A DNA stretch of 64,000 nt from Jiella pacifica (lineage in GTDB: Bacteria; Pseudomonadota; Alphaproteobacteria; Rhizobiales; Rhizobiaceae). The translations under genes and the position numbers were made by a program. Positions 48,350 to 56,759 of the stretch are shown here, one piece after another; position 1 is the first letter of the stretch; every line of letters starts with the position of its first letter. The notes under the pieces are model-generated. The model searched no databases. It saw nothing but the letters and a program-made list of their open reading frames with translations, and was not told the origin of the DNA. Location of the stretch: assembly GCF_010500815.1 (NCBI RefSeq), contig NZ_JAAAMG010000014.1:87287-151286 (forward strand), given 5' to 3'.

Positions 48350-49345
48350 TCAGCGATTGATGTCGTCGATCCAGCCATGAAAGCCGCCGGCGGAGGCCGG
48401 CTGAGGTCGAGTGGGGTCCTGCAGATTGCGCCGATGCTGGCCCGGCGTCTCGCCGAACTGTCGCTTGTAGAGCCGGATGGCGTGGCTCTCGGCGGCGAAG
48501 CCGGCCTGAAAGGCGAGGTGCCCGACGCTGCGCATGCGGTTCTCCGGCCGTCCGAGCAGCGCGCGAAGGCGGGCGGTGCGCCGCGCCTGCACATAAGCGG
48601 AAATGCCGCCGATCGGCTTGAAGAGCTCATAGAGCCGGGTGCGCGACAGGCCGGCCTTCCGCGCGATCCAGGCGGGAGAAAGATCGCTGGCCGGCAGGTG
48701 GTGCTCGATCAGGAGACGGACGCGCGACAGGCTGTCGCCGTCGGGCGGAGATGCCGTCTCCGCGCCCCCCAGCGCCATGGCCAGCGCCTCGCGGAACATC
48801 CGGGTCGCCGCCCCTGAGCTGTCCGGCTGCTCGCCGATGCGGTGCCGGACGAAGGATCGCATCAGGTCGGCAAGGATACCGGCCCGGGCTCCGGTCAGAA
48901 CCGTTCCATGCAACGCGAAGGCCTTCAGGCTGGCTGCCTCGATGACGTCCCGGGCGACTGAAAATGTCAGAAAATGCGCCGATTGCGCCTGCGTGCGCTG
49001 CGGCCGGGTCATGTCGAAGACGATGATCTCGCCCGGCCCGACCTCCACCGAACCATCCGGAAGCTCCGCCAGAAGTCGCCCTGACAAATTGAGCTGCAGC
49101 GTGAAATGCTCGAAACCGTCGGCTTTCACCCGTCGAACGGTCCGCTCGTGAACGACGTCGTTGAGGTGCCGGTCGAACATCACCAGGCGGCCCAGTTTCT
49201 GCACCTCGACCCGGGCTCGAAAGTCGCCGCCTGCCAGGGCCACGTCGGACCCCGAGGCGTAAAGCCCGCGATAGGCCTCGAACCGATCCGTACTGACGAC
49301 TTTCTGCGCGTCGAACAGAAAAATGGGAGACAAGCGCTCGTTCAT
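48350..49345 (-). CDS. AraC-family transcriptional regulator
   Basis: The 331-residue protein has an N-terminal cupin-like AraC-binding domain (FEHFTLQLNLSGRLLAELPDG) and a C-terminal double helix-turn-helix. The latter includes AWIARKAGLSRTRLYELFK and RSVGHLAFQAGFAAESHAI before RRQFG-type YKRQFGETPGQHRR. It belongs to the ligand-sensing AraC type. No target is obvious; the next gene on its strand upstream is the MFS transporter, 300 bases away. Confidence 0.88.
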   Translation of the reverse strand: MNERLSPIFLFDAQKVVSTDRFEAYRGLYASGSDVALAGGDFRARVEVQKLGRLVMFDRHLNDVVHERTVRRVKADGFEHFTLQLNLSGRLLAELPDGSVEVGPGEIIVFDMTRPQRTQAQSAHFLTFSVARDVIEAASLKAFALHGTVLTGARAGILADLMRSFVRHRIGEQPDSSGAATRMFREALAMALGGAETASPPDGDSLSRVRLLIEHHLPASDLSPAWIARKAGLSRTRLYELFKPIGGISAYVQARRTARLRALLGRPENRMRSVGHLAFQAGFAAESHAIRLYKRQFGETPGQHRRNLQDPTRPQPASAGGFHGWIDDINR

Positions 49346-49645
49346 TCTTGCGGGTGCCGGACGGTGAGGGAAGAAGTGCGGCTGGTGCGACGCGCGACCG
49401 GCCGACGGTCATCGCGTGACCAATATCAGCTAATCACATCGCATGCCGGCAATCCAGACCCCGTAACCCTCTGACGCGGCGACCCTTTAGACACTAGGCT
49501 AAGAAAGATGCTGAATCGTCGACATTGGCCGATCACACATTGCGCAAGGGCACTCGAGTTGATCCCGCGCCCCGCGCGAATGCGACGACCCGTCTGTCGC
49601 GTCACGCTCGTAAGAGGCTCGAGCCGCCGCTCGGGACAACGGCCA
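49346..49645. other. Intergenic region between araC-like and MFS genes
   Basis: No gene or recognised motif is seen in this 300-base stretch. It should contain the promoter of the AraC-type gene. Confidence 0.5.
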
Positions 49646-50923
49646 TCACGGTCCGCGCCTTCGCTCGAGCCGCCCGGCGAGGATAGCCGAGATCACACCG
49701 GGGATGCCGAAGGTCCAGAGCACCGCCAGGACCGCGCGGCGCAGACCCGCCGCACCGCCGAACACATGATCCGCGAGCCAGCCGACCAATACGGGCCCGA
49801 TGCCGAGCGCGATCAGCGTCACGCCGAGGAGGAAGGCCCCGGTCATCCGGCCGCGCAGCGCCGACGGCGTCAGATGCTGGATCGCGACGAGGCCGGCGGG
49901 CGTCGCCATCCCCAGGGTGAAGGTCGCACCGGCGAGGGCGACGATTGCAGCAACGAGCGAGCCGGCAAGACAGAACGCAGACACCGCCGCCACCGCGACC
50001 AGCAGCGAGACGGCGGCGACGACCGCCGGCGCCGCGGTGACACCACGCGCGGCCAGACGATCGAGGGCAAAGCCGCCGACGACGTTGCCGGCCGGCCCGA
50101 CACAGACGACGATGGCACCGAAGATCATGCCGCTCTCGGCGACGCTGGTGCCGAAGCTGCGCACCAGGATCGTCGGGGTCCAGGCCGCGATGATCTGAAT
50201 GATCAGGATCGTCGACGCGGCCGATCCGAAATAGGCGAGATAACTCGGCCAATGTTTCGCCAGAACGAGCCGCAGCTTTTCCCCGCTTGCCCGGAGCGAT
50301 TGCGATCGGGGCGGCTCGCGGGTCGTCGAAAACAGCGCGATCGCAGCAACATTGACGGCGAGCGAGACGAGGAACAGGACGCGCCAGGGATCGAGATGCT
50401 GCAGCCATGTCGGTGATCGCCACGCGACAATGGCGGTCAGCAGCAGACCGCCGCCGGAAAGCGCCAGGCCCCGCCCGAAGGTCGCCGCGGAGGTGAAGAG
50501 GGCGATCGGCCTGCCGCTGCGCCGCGGCCCGAACGTGTCTGTGATCAGGCTGATCGCGGCGGGAACGAGCGCCGCCTGGCCGAGGCCGAGGAGCATGCGC
50601 GCGGCGACCAGTTGCGGATAGGCCTGCGACAGGGCGAAGGCCGCCGTTCCGAGCGTCCAGACGGCCAGCGCGGAAAGGATGATGGCGAAGCGATCGAACC
50701 GGTCGACGAGCATGCCCGCCGGCACGATCGCCGCCGCATAAGGCAGGACATAGGCCGTCCCCTGGAGAAAGCCGAGCTTGGTATCGGTGAGCGCCAGCTC
50801 GGCCTTCACCAGGGGCAGGACGAGACTGAGAAGGTGGCGGTCGATCGACGAGACGAGATGCACGAACGCCAAAGTCAAGGCGAGCCGCCAGGCGCCCATC
50901 GCGTGGAAAGGCGTCTTGCTCAC
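49646..50923 (-). CDS. MFS transporter
   Basis: The 425-residue protein has twelve predicted helices and a typical MFS loop motif after the second helix (GMLVDRFDRFAII). FGPRRSGRPIALF follows in the loop between helices four and five. It resembles anion:cation or sugar/organic-acid symporters and drug exporters; the substrate cannot be told. It is divergent from the aldolase gene. Confidence 0.87.
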   Translation of the reverse strand: MSKTPFHAMGAWRLALTLAFVHLVSSIDRHLLSLVLPLVKAELALTDTKLGFLQGTAYVLPYAAAIVPAGMLVDRFDRFAIILSALAVWTLGTAAFALSQAYPQLVAARMLLGLGQAALVPAAISLITDTFGPRRSGRPIALFTSAATFGRGLALSGGGLLLTAIVAWRSPTWLQHLDPWRVLFLVSLAVNVAAIALFSTTREPPRSQSLRASGEKLRLVLAKHWPSYLAYFGSAASTILIIQIIAAWTPTILVRSFGTSVAESGMIFGAIVVCVGPAGNVVGGFALDRLAARGVTAAPAVVAAVSLLVAVAAVSAFCLAGSLVAAIVALAGATFTLGMATPAGLVAIQHLTPSALRGRMTGAFLLGVTLIALGIGPVLVGWLADHVFGGAAGLRRAVLAVLWTFGIPGVISAILAGRLERRRGP

Positions 50924-51270
50924 GAAAGAACGCCCCGTGCCGGCATGCTCGAGAGCGCGGGCGCCAGCCAGGTGCCAGCGACGGAGCGGCCAGATGCTGG
51001 GCCCGAAATCGCCTCACCCGCAAAGGCGGAGAAGCGACACTGCCCCCGGCAGGCTCGTTGAACTGTGATACTTCGGCCCACGAATTCTCGTCTCTGCCGG
51101 CCGCAGCACGATTCGAGCCGACTTCACATGCCTTACCTAACGGCGAAATCCGCCGGTTCCAACGGCAATTTCGGCAGAGACCCATCGTCTCTCGGCTTCG
51201 CCGTGCCGGCACGGACACCTGCCGGGAGACGACGATTGATGTGGCATGGAAGTGCGGCTATCAGGACACC
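50924..51270. other. Divergent intergenic region
   Basis: This 347-base spacer lies between the MFS gene and the threonine-aldolase-like gene. It likely holds both promoters. An in-frame extension of the aldolase reads through it but does not look coding, and I see no distinct motif. Confidence 0.5.
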
Positions 51271-52320
51271 ATGATCTTCGCATCCGACAACTGGTCCGGC
51301 GCCCACCCCACCATCAACGAAGCCCTTGCCCTTCACAGCGAGGGCATGGCGAGCGCCTATGGCACCAGCGATCTCGACAAGGCGGTCGAGAAGCGTTTCG
51401 ACGAGATCTTCGAGCGCGAGGTCGCCGTCTTCTTCGTCGGCACCGGCACGGCGGCGAACTCGCTCGCTCTCGCCTCCGTCAACCGGCCGGGCGGCGTCGT
51501 TCTCTGCCACCGCGAGGCGCATGTCGTCGAGGACGAGTGTGGTGCGCCGGAATTCTTCACCCATGGTGCTCGCATGGCGCCGGTCGACGGCCCGAACGGC
51601 CTGATCGACCCGGCGAATCTCAGGCGCGAAATCGCCCGCTTCAAGCCGGGCCACGTTCATGCCGGCCAGCCGATGGCGGTCTCGATCAGCCAGCCCGGCG
51701 AGGCCGGAACGCTCTATACGGCGGACGAGATCGAGGTGATCGCAGACATCGCCCATGGCCGCGACTTGACGCTGCACATGGACGGGGCGCGCTTTGCCAA
51801 CGGCCTCGTCGCCACCGGGCTTTCGCCGGCCGAGATGACCTGGAAGCGCGGCGTCGACATCCTCTCCTTCGGCGCCACCAAGAACGGCTGCTGGTGCGCC
51901 GAGGCGATCGTCGTCTTCGACCCGGAGAAGGCCTCGCAGTTCCCCTATATCCGCAAGCGGGGCGCGCAGCTCTTCTCCAAGACCCGCTTCGTGGCGGCGC
52001 AGTTCATGGCCTATTTCGAGGCCGGGCTGTGGCTCGACATGGCGGGTCATTCGAACCGCATGGCCGACCGCCTGCGCGCGGCGCTTTCGGCATCGAACGC
52101 GGCGCGCGAGGCCTGGCCGACCCACAGCAACGAGGTCTTCGCCCTCCTGCCGAAGGATCTGGCGGCGCGGATGCAGGCGGCGGGTGCCGTCTTCTACGAA
52201 TGGAACGCGCCCCATTCGATGCCCGATCTCGTCACCGAGGGCGAAACGCTCGTCCGCCTCGTAACCAGCTGGTCGACCCAGGAAGAGGACGTCGAGCGGT
52301 TTGCCGGGTTCCTGCGGTAA
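51271..52320 (+). CDS. Low-specificity L-threonine aldolase-like PLP enzyme
   Basis: The 349-residue fold-type I PLP enzyme starts MIFASDNWSGAHPTI. Further features are VFFVGTGTAANSLAL, LHMDGARFANGLV and the PLP-binding Lys204 in FGATKNG. It should split L-threonine or L-allo-threonine into glycine and acetaldehyde. AGGACACC directly before ATG 51271 supports the start. It stands alone between a divergent MFS gene and the small Rmf-like gene. Confidence 0.87.
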   Translation: MIFASDNWSGAHPTINEALALHSEGMASAYGTSDLDKAVEKRFDEIFEREVAVFFVGTGTAANSLALASVNRPGGVVLCHREAHVVEDECGAPEFFTHGARMAPVDGPNGLIDPANLRREIARFKPGHVHAGQPMAVSISQPGEAGTLYTADEIEVIADIAHGRDLTLHMDGARFANGLVATGLSPAEMTWKRGVDILSFGATKNGCWCAEAIVVFDPEKASQFPYIRKRGAQLFSKTRFVAAQFMAYFEAGLWLDMAGHSNRMADRLRAALSASNAAREAWPTHSNEVFALLPKDLAARMQAAGAVFYEWNAPHSMPDLVTEGETLVRLVTSWSTQEEDVERFAGFLR

Positions 52321-52520
52321 CCACTCTTCCCGGTTATTCGGACAGGCTGATCCGGCCTGCCTTTCAGCGCCATGAGGCCCGCGCGGTGCCCGCGCCTTGT
52401 CGTTCACGTTTTGCATCGGGTGCTTGAACTCCCCCTGGGGCAGCCCCCAGTTTCCGTCTGTCGCAACTGCCGGCGAAAAAGACCAAGAACAGCCGGTACG
52501 GACACCAAGGGAGAAGAGAC

Positions 52521-52745
52521 ATGACCACCGATGCTCGCGAACAGGGCCGTCTGGCCTTCGTCAACAATCACCCGATGTCATCCTGCGAATATCCGGTCGG
52601 ATCGGATCTGCGGGCCGAATGGATGACCGGCTGGCAGGCCGCCCAGAACGCCGCGCCGAAAGGCGACGGCGCCTCGCACCCCGGCATGATGGCGGACGCC
52701 CGCCGCGCCGCCACGCTCGGCCGGCCGCAGGCGCACGAATCCTGA
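52521..52745 (+). CDS. Rmf-like small protein
   Basis: The 74-residue protein resembles ribosome modulation factor/CrpP-type folds: AREQGRLAFVNNHPMSSCEYP followed by AEWMTGWQAAQ is the usual G-x-A...C-x-Y...W-M-x-G-W pattern. Rmf dimerises 70S ribosomes in resting cells; whether this paralogue does so is unknown. A strong ribosome site (GGGAGAAGAG) precedes the ATG. Confidence 0.65.
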   Translation: MTTDAREQGRLAFVNNHPMSSCEYPVGSDLRAEWMTGWQAAQNAAPKGDGASHPGMMADARRAATLGRPQAHES

Positions 52746-52896
52746 TCGCGCGGTTTCCCGCGAAGCAGGCATCCTGAGAGACTTGAAGCGGGCGGCGCGG
52801 CGCGCCGGCCGCGTTCGAGTGCCTGCCGCCCTTCCCTCGCTCCTTCTCAGCCTGTATCCTCGGCCCAAGCCCCTCAGGCCCTCAAGACAGGCATTC

Positions 52897-54438
52897 ATGT
52901 CCCACACCAAGAAGCCGAGTTCCTCGCGTCCCAAGACGCCGGAGCGGATCGATTCCAAGCGCCGGACGTCCGGCGGCAACGAGGCGAGCCCGATCAAGGG
53001 CGCCCCCATGCCGGTCAAGCGAGACCTTGCCCATCTGAAGCTCTCGCCCGAGGAGACCCGCGCCTTTCTCGAATCGAAGCGCGGCGTGCGCTCCATGGAC
53101 GAAGCGCGCGAATGGCTGCAGCTGCGCGGCATCGACGATCTCGAATGCATCACGCCCGATCTCGCCGGCGTTGCCCGCGGCAAGATGATGCCGGCCAAGA
53201 AATTCACCGGCAACACCTCGCTGGCGCTGCCCTCTGCCCTCTTCATGCACACGATCTCCGGCGAGTATCCCGAAGAAAGCGGCGAATTCCGCTATTCGCC
53301 GAACGACGGCGACCTGAAGCTCGTGCCCGACCTGTCGACTTTGTCGCTCGTCCCCTGGGAGAACGATCCGACCGCCCAGGTCATCTGCGATCTCGTGGAC
53401 CATTCCGGCGGCGCCGTCGGCTATACGCCGCGCAATGTTCTCAGACGCGTCCTGGCGCTCTACGAGAACAAGGGCTGGAAGCCGGTCGTTGCGCCGGAGA
53501 TCGAGTTCTATCTCGTCTCCAAGAATGTCGACCCCGATTATCCTCTGGTGCCGCCGATCGGCCGCTCCGGACGGCAGATCCAGTCCGGCCAGTCCTATTC
53601 CATCGGCGGGGTCAACGAGTTCGACGAACTGATCGACGACATCTACGACTTTTCCGACGCCCAAGGACTCGAGATCGACACGCTGATCCACGAGGAGGGC
53701 GCCGCCCAGCTCGAGATCAACCTCAGGCACGGCAACCCGCTGGAGCTCGCCGATCAGGTCTTCATGTTCAAGCGCACCATCCGCGAGGCGGCGCTCGGCC
53801 AGGACATCTACGCCACCTTCATGGCCAAGCCCATCCAGGGCCAGCCGGGCTCGGCCATGCACATCCACCAGTCGGTGATCGACACCGCCACCGGCAGGAA
53901 CATCTTCTCCAACGAGGACGGCACGCCCTCCGAGCTCTTCCACTACTTCCTCGGCGGCATGCAGCGCTACGTGCCGAAGGCGATCCTGATGATGGCGCCC
54001 TACGTCAACTCCTACCGGCGACTGACCTACGGCATGGGTGCGCCGACCAACACCGCCTGGGGCTACGACAACCGCACCACGGCCTTTCGGGTGCCCAATT
54101 CCGATCCGGCCGGGCGACGGGTGGAAAACCGCCTGCCCTCTTCCGACGCCAACCCCTATCTCGCCATCGCCGCCTCGCTCGCCTGTGGCTATCTGGGCAT
54201 GGTGGGTGCCATCCGGCCCGGGGACCCGACCGATCAGACCGTCAACGAGGACGGCGAGATCGAATTGCCCCGCGGCCTGCTCGAGGCGGTCGCCGCCTTC
54301 GAGGCGGAGGATCATTTCAAGGAGGTGTTCAGCCGGGAGTTCGTCGCCACCTATGCCGGCGTCAAGCGCGGCGAGCACGAGACCTTCATGCAGGTGATCA
54401 GTCCGTGGGAGCGCGAATTCCTGCTGCTGCAGGTCTGA
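52897..54438 (+). CDS. Glutamine synthetase family protein, probably gamma-glutamylpolyamine synthetase
   Basis: The 513-residue enzyme has the GS fold with an N-terminal beta-grasp part and the catalytic domain. Metal and ATP motifs include VAPEIEFYLV, QLEINLRHGNPLELAD and GSAMHIHQSV, with the late SSDANPYLAIAASLACG. The length and the FAD oxidase directly downstream fit the PuuA type, which attaches glutamate to putrescine. Ammonia-assimilating GlnA is less likely. The start could be ATG 52897 or ATG 53008, since the first 37 residues are basic and low-complexity. Confidence 0.82.
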   Translation: MSHTKKPSSSRPKTPERIDSKRRTSGGNEASPIKGAPMPVKRDLAHLKLSPEETRAFLESKRGVRSMDEAREWLQLRGIDDLECITPDLAGVARGKMMPAKKFTGNTSLALPSALFMHTISGEYPEESGEFRYSPNDGDLKLVPDLSTLSLVPWENDPTAQVICDLVDHSGGAVGYTPRNVLRRVLALYENKGWKPVVAPEIEFYLVSKNVDPDYPLVPPIGRSGRQIQSGQSYSIGGVNEFDELIDDIYDFSDAQGLEIDTLIHEEGAAQLEINLRHGNPLELADQVFMFKRTIREAALGQDIYATFMAKPIQGQPGSAMHIHQSVIDTATGRNIFSNEDGTPSELFHYFLGGMQRYVPKAILMMAPYVNSYRRLTYGMGAPTNTAWGYDNRTTAFRVPNSDPAGRRVENRLPSSDANPYLAIAASLACGYLGMVGAIRPGDPTDQTVNEDGEIELPRGLLEAVAAFEAEDHFKEVFSREFVATYAGVKRGEHETFMQVISPWEREFLLLQV

Positions 54439-55745
54439 TGCCGCTCGAAAGGTCCGACGCCATGGACAGCTACGTCTCGCCGATCGCTCCCGGCCGCTCC
54501 TATTATCAGGACACGGTCGAGCGGCCGCGTTACCCCCGCATCGAAGAGCGCGTCGATGCCGACGTCCTCGTCGTCGGCGGCGGCTTCACCGGCCTTTCCG
54601 CTGCCATCCACCTCGCCCGCGCCGGCGTCGACGTCGCCCTCGTCGAGGCGCATCGTCTGGGCGACGGCGCCTCGGGCAGAAACGGCGGGCAGATGGGCAC
54701 CGGCCAGCGGATCTGGCCAGGCGAGGTCGAGGCGCTCTACGGCTTCGAACGCTCCAAGGCGCTGTTCGACCTTGCCGAAGAGGCGAAAGCCCATCTCTTC
54801 GAGTTCATCGCCGCCAATGACATCGACGCCGAGCTGCGCATGGGCCAGCTGTCGGTCGTCCACAAGCGTTCCTATCTTCCCGAATATCGCGGCCAGGTCG
54901 AGGCGCTGAAGAGCCGCTACGGCTATCGAAGCGTCGGCTTCATGGACGCCGGGGAGACGGCCGAAAGGCTCGGCTCGACCCGCTATTTCGGCGGCATCCG
55001 CGACGATGGCACCGGCCACGTCAACCCGCTGAAGCTTCTCGTCGGTCTCGCCCGGGTCGCGGCCTCGAGCGGCGCGAAGATCTTCGAGGAGACCAAGGTC
55101 CTGTCGACCCGGCGCGAAAGCGGGCGGATCGTCGCCACCACGGAACACGGCGAGATCAGCGCCGAGCGTGTCCTCTACGCGGTGAACGCCTATGGTCCGG
55201 GACTGGACAAGGCGATCGACGCCCATGTCATGCCGATCGGCTCCTTCATCGGCGCGACCGAGCCCCTGCCGGAAAGCGCCGGGGTACTGCCGGGGGGCGA
55301 GGCCTGCGACGATTCGCGCTTCGTCGTGCGCTACTTCAGGAAGAGCGTCGACAACCGGCTGCTGTTCGGCGGCCGCGAGGCCTATACCTCCGAGGCCGGC
55401 GACATATCCCGCCACATCCGCAAGCAGATAGCGGAGGTGTATCCGCATCTGAAGGGCGTGCGCCTCACCCATGCCTGGGGCGGCTCCGTCGGCATCACCA
55501 TGCAGCGGCTGCCCTTCGTGCGGACCCTGTCGCCTGGTGTGACCACCGTCGGCGGTTTTTCCGGCCACGGCGTCATGCTGGCGAATTTCGCCGGCCGGCT
55601 CTATGCCGAAAGGATCGCCGGCAATCGCGATCGCCTCAGCGAATTCGAAGCCCTCGACATACCGTCCTTCCCTGGCGGAAGACGGCTGCGGGCGCCGCTC
55701 CTGTTCTTGGCAATGACCTGGTTTTCTTTGCGAGACAGAATATAG
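54438..55745 (+). CDS. FAD-dependent amine oxidoreductase, PuuB-like
   Basis: The 435-residue DAO-family flavoprotein has VLVVGGGFTGLSAAIHLA for the ADP part of FAD, GASGRNGGQMGTGQRIW, and the C-terminal GGFSGHGVMLANFAGRL. This matches gamma-glutamylputrescine oxidase PuuB. Its ATG overlaps the stop of the glutamine-synthetase-like gene (TGATG), so both act in one pathway, likely polyamine breakdown to gamma-glutamyl intermediates. Dehydrogenase and hydrolase steps are not seen here. Confidence 0.87.
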   Translation: MPLERSDAMDSYVSPIAPGRSYYQDTVERPRYPRIEERVDADVLVVGGGFTGLSAAIHLARAGVDVALVEAHRLGDGASGRNGGQMGTGQRIWPGEVEALYGFERSKALFDLAEEAKAHLFEFIAANDIDAELRMGQLSVVHKRSYLPEYRGQVEALKSRYGYRSVGFMDAGETAERLGSTRYFGGIRDDGTGHVNPLKLLVGLARVAASSGAKIFEETKVLSTRRESGRIVATTEHGEISAERVLYAVNAYGPGLDKAIDAHVMPIGSFIGATEPLPESAGVLPGGEACDDSRFVVRYFRKSVDNRLLFGGREAYTSEAGDISRHIRKQIAEVYPHLKGVRLTHAWGGSVGITMQRLPFVRTLSPGVTTVGGFSGHGVMLANFAGRLYAERIAGNRDRLSEFEALDIPSFPGGRRLRAPLLFLAMTWFSLRDRI

Positions 55746-56084
55746 AAAATGTATAGATTCTCAGGCCATTAGCCTGTGGGGTGCGGTGGAAAGTCGCACC
55801 CAGTCTTCAGTAAATTGCCGGCTAACGAATGATTTTTTGATCGCCGCCCCCATTTCCTGCTCAGGCGACTAACAATAGCCGCAGATGGGTGATGTGACGC
55901 CGCCTTCTCTGGGGCGGGGAACGAGACGAGCATGGGGTTCGACGGGTGTCGAGGCCGACGAACGCATGCGCCGCACAATGCATCTGGCAGACATTGAACG
56001 GTTCGCCCGGCGAGCCGCCGAGGCCATGGCTTTGGCTGTGTCCACCCTTGCAAGTGCGTAGGATGAAATACATTTCGGGGTTCG
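55746..56084. other. Intergenic region upstream of bphO
   Basis: This 339-base gap contains a hairpin (GGGTGCG/CGCACCC, 55779-55801, loop of nine) that could end the upstream operon, although a T-run is missing. It probably also holds the promoter for bphO-bphP. No gene is visible. Confidence 0.5.
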
Positions 56085-56759
56085 ATGAACGAATTTGCGG
56101 CATTCACAACCATCGGCACGAAGACGATTCCGACAGGCACCGAACCCGGCGGCCTGCGGCGGTTCCTGCGCGCCCACACGGTCGATGCCCATGCGCGGCT
56201 CGATACCCGTTTCGGGGATTTCGCCGGCTCGCAGGTCCTGCAGAGCTACCGTCGATTCATCGGGATGAACCTCCTGGCCTATCACGGCCTGGCGGCATTC
56301 TTCGACATTGTGGACGCGGGGGAAACCGTGCCCGACGCGGCCGAAGCGACGCTCAGGCAGAAGATCGAGTTGAGCCTGCAGCATCTCGAAGACGACCGTG
56401 CGTCGATGGATCTCGATTGCCCGCCGGCCCACGGCTTTTCCCTCGCGCCCTGTGAGACCTCCGAGATGGCCGGCCTTGCCTATGTCCTCGACGGCTCGCG
56501 CCTCGGTGCGCGCTTCATCTACCGCCGGCTGGAGCAATCCGGCCTCGTCGATTCGCAGGACGGCGAGGTTTCGACGGCTTATCTCCGCTCGGCGTTCGGC
56601 GGTGACAGGCAAGGCGCTGAGACCTTTGGCCTCTCGCTGGCGGAAGACGCCGTCATCAAGGAGCGCGCGCTGAAGGCGGCGCTCGCCACATTCGCTCTTT
56701 TCGAGCGTTGCCTCGATCAAGTCGCCGCGCATGAGGGCGGGAAGGAGCCGCCGCGATGA
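56085..56759 (+). CDS. bphO: Biliverdin-producing heme oxygenase
   Basis: The 224-residue protein has the bacterial heme-oxygenase fold. The proximal ligand is His36 in TVDAHARLD, and the distal-helix glycine-rich segment is AYVLDGSRLGARFIYRRL. It opens heme to biliverdin IX-alpha, iron and CO. Its stop overlaps the bphP start (ATGA), so chromophore synthesis is coupled to apo-photoreceptor synthesis. Confidence 0.92.
   Translation: MNEFAAFTTIGTKTIPTGTEPGGLRRFLRAHTVDAHARLDTRFGDFAGSQVLQSYRRFIGMNLLAYHGLAAFFDIVDAGETVPDAAEATLRQKIELSLQHLEDDRASMDLDCPPAHGFSLAPCETSEMAGLAYVLDGSRLGARFIYRRLEQSGLVDSQDGEVSTAYLRSAFGGDRQGAETFGLSLAEDAVIKERALKAALATFALFERCLDQVAAHEGGKEPPR

Noticed and set aside
51058..51270. 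N-terminal extension of the threonine-aldolase-like gene
   Set aside because: The family N-terminus and a good ribosome site lie at 51271, and the extension has no homology-like features.
55918..55939. GGAAC...GTT pair as an EcfG-type promoter upstream of bphO
   Set aside because: The spacer is only 14 bases, shorter than known EcfG promoters.
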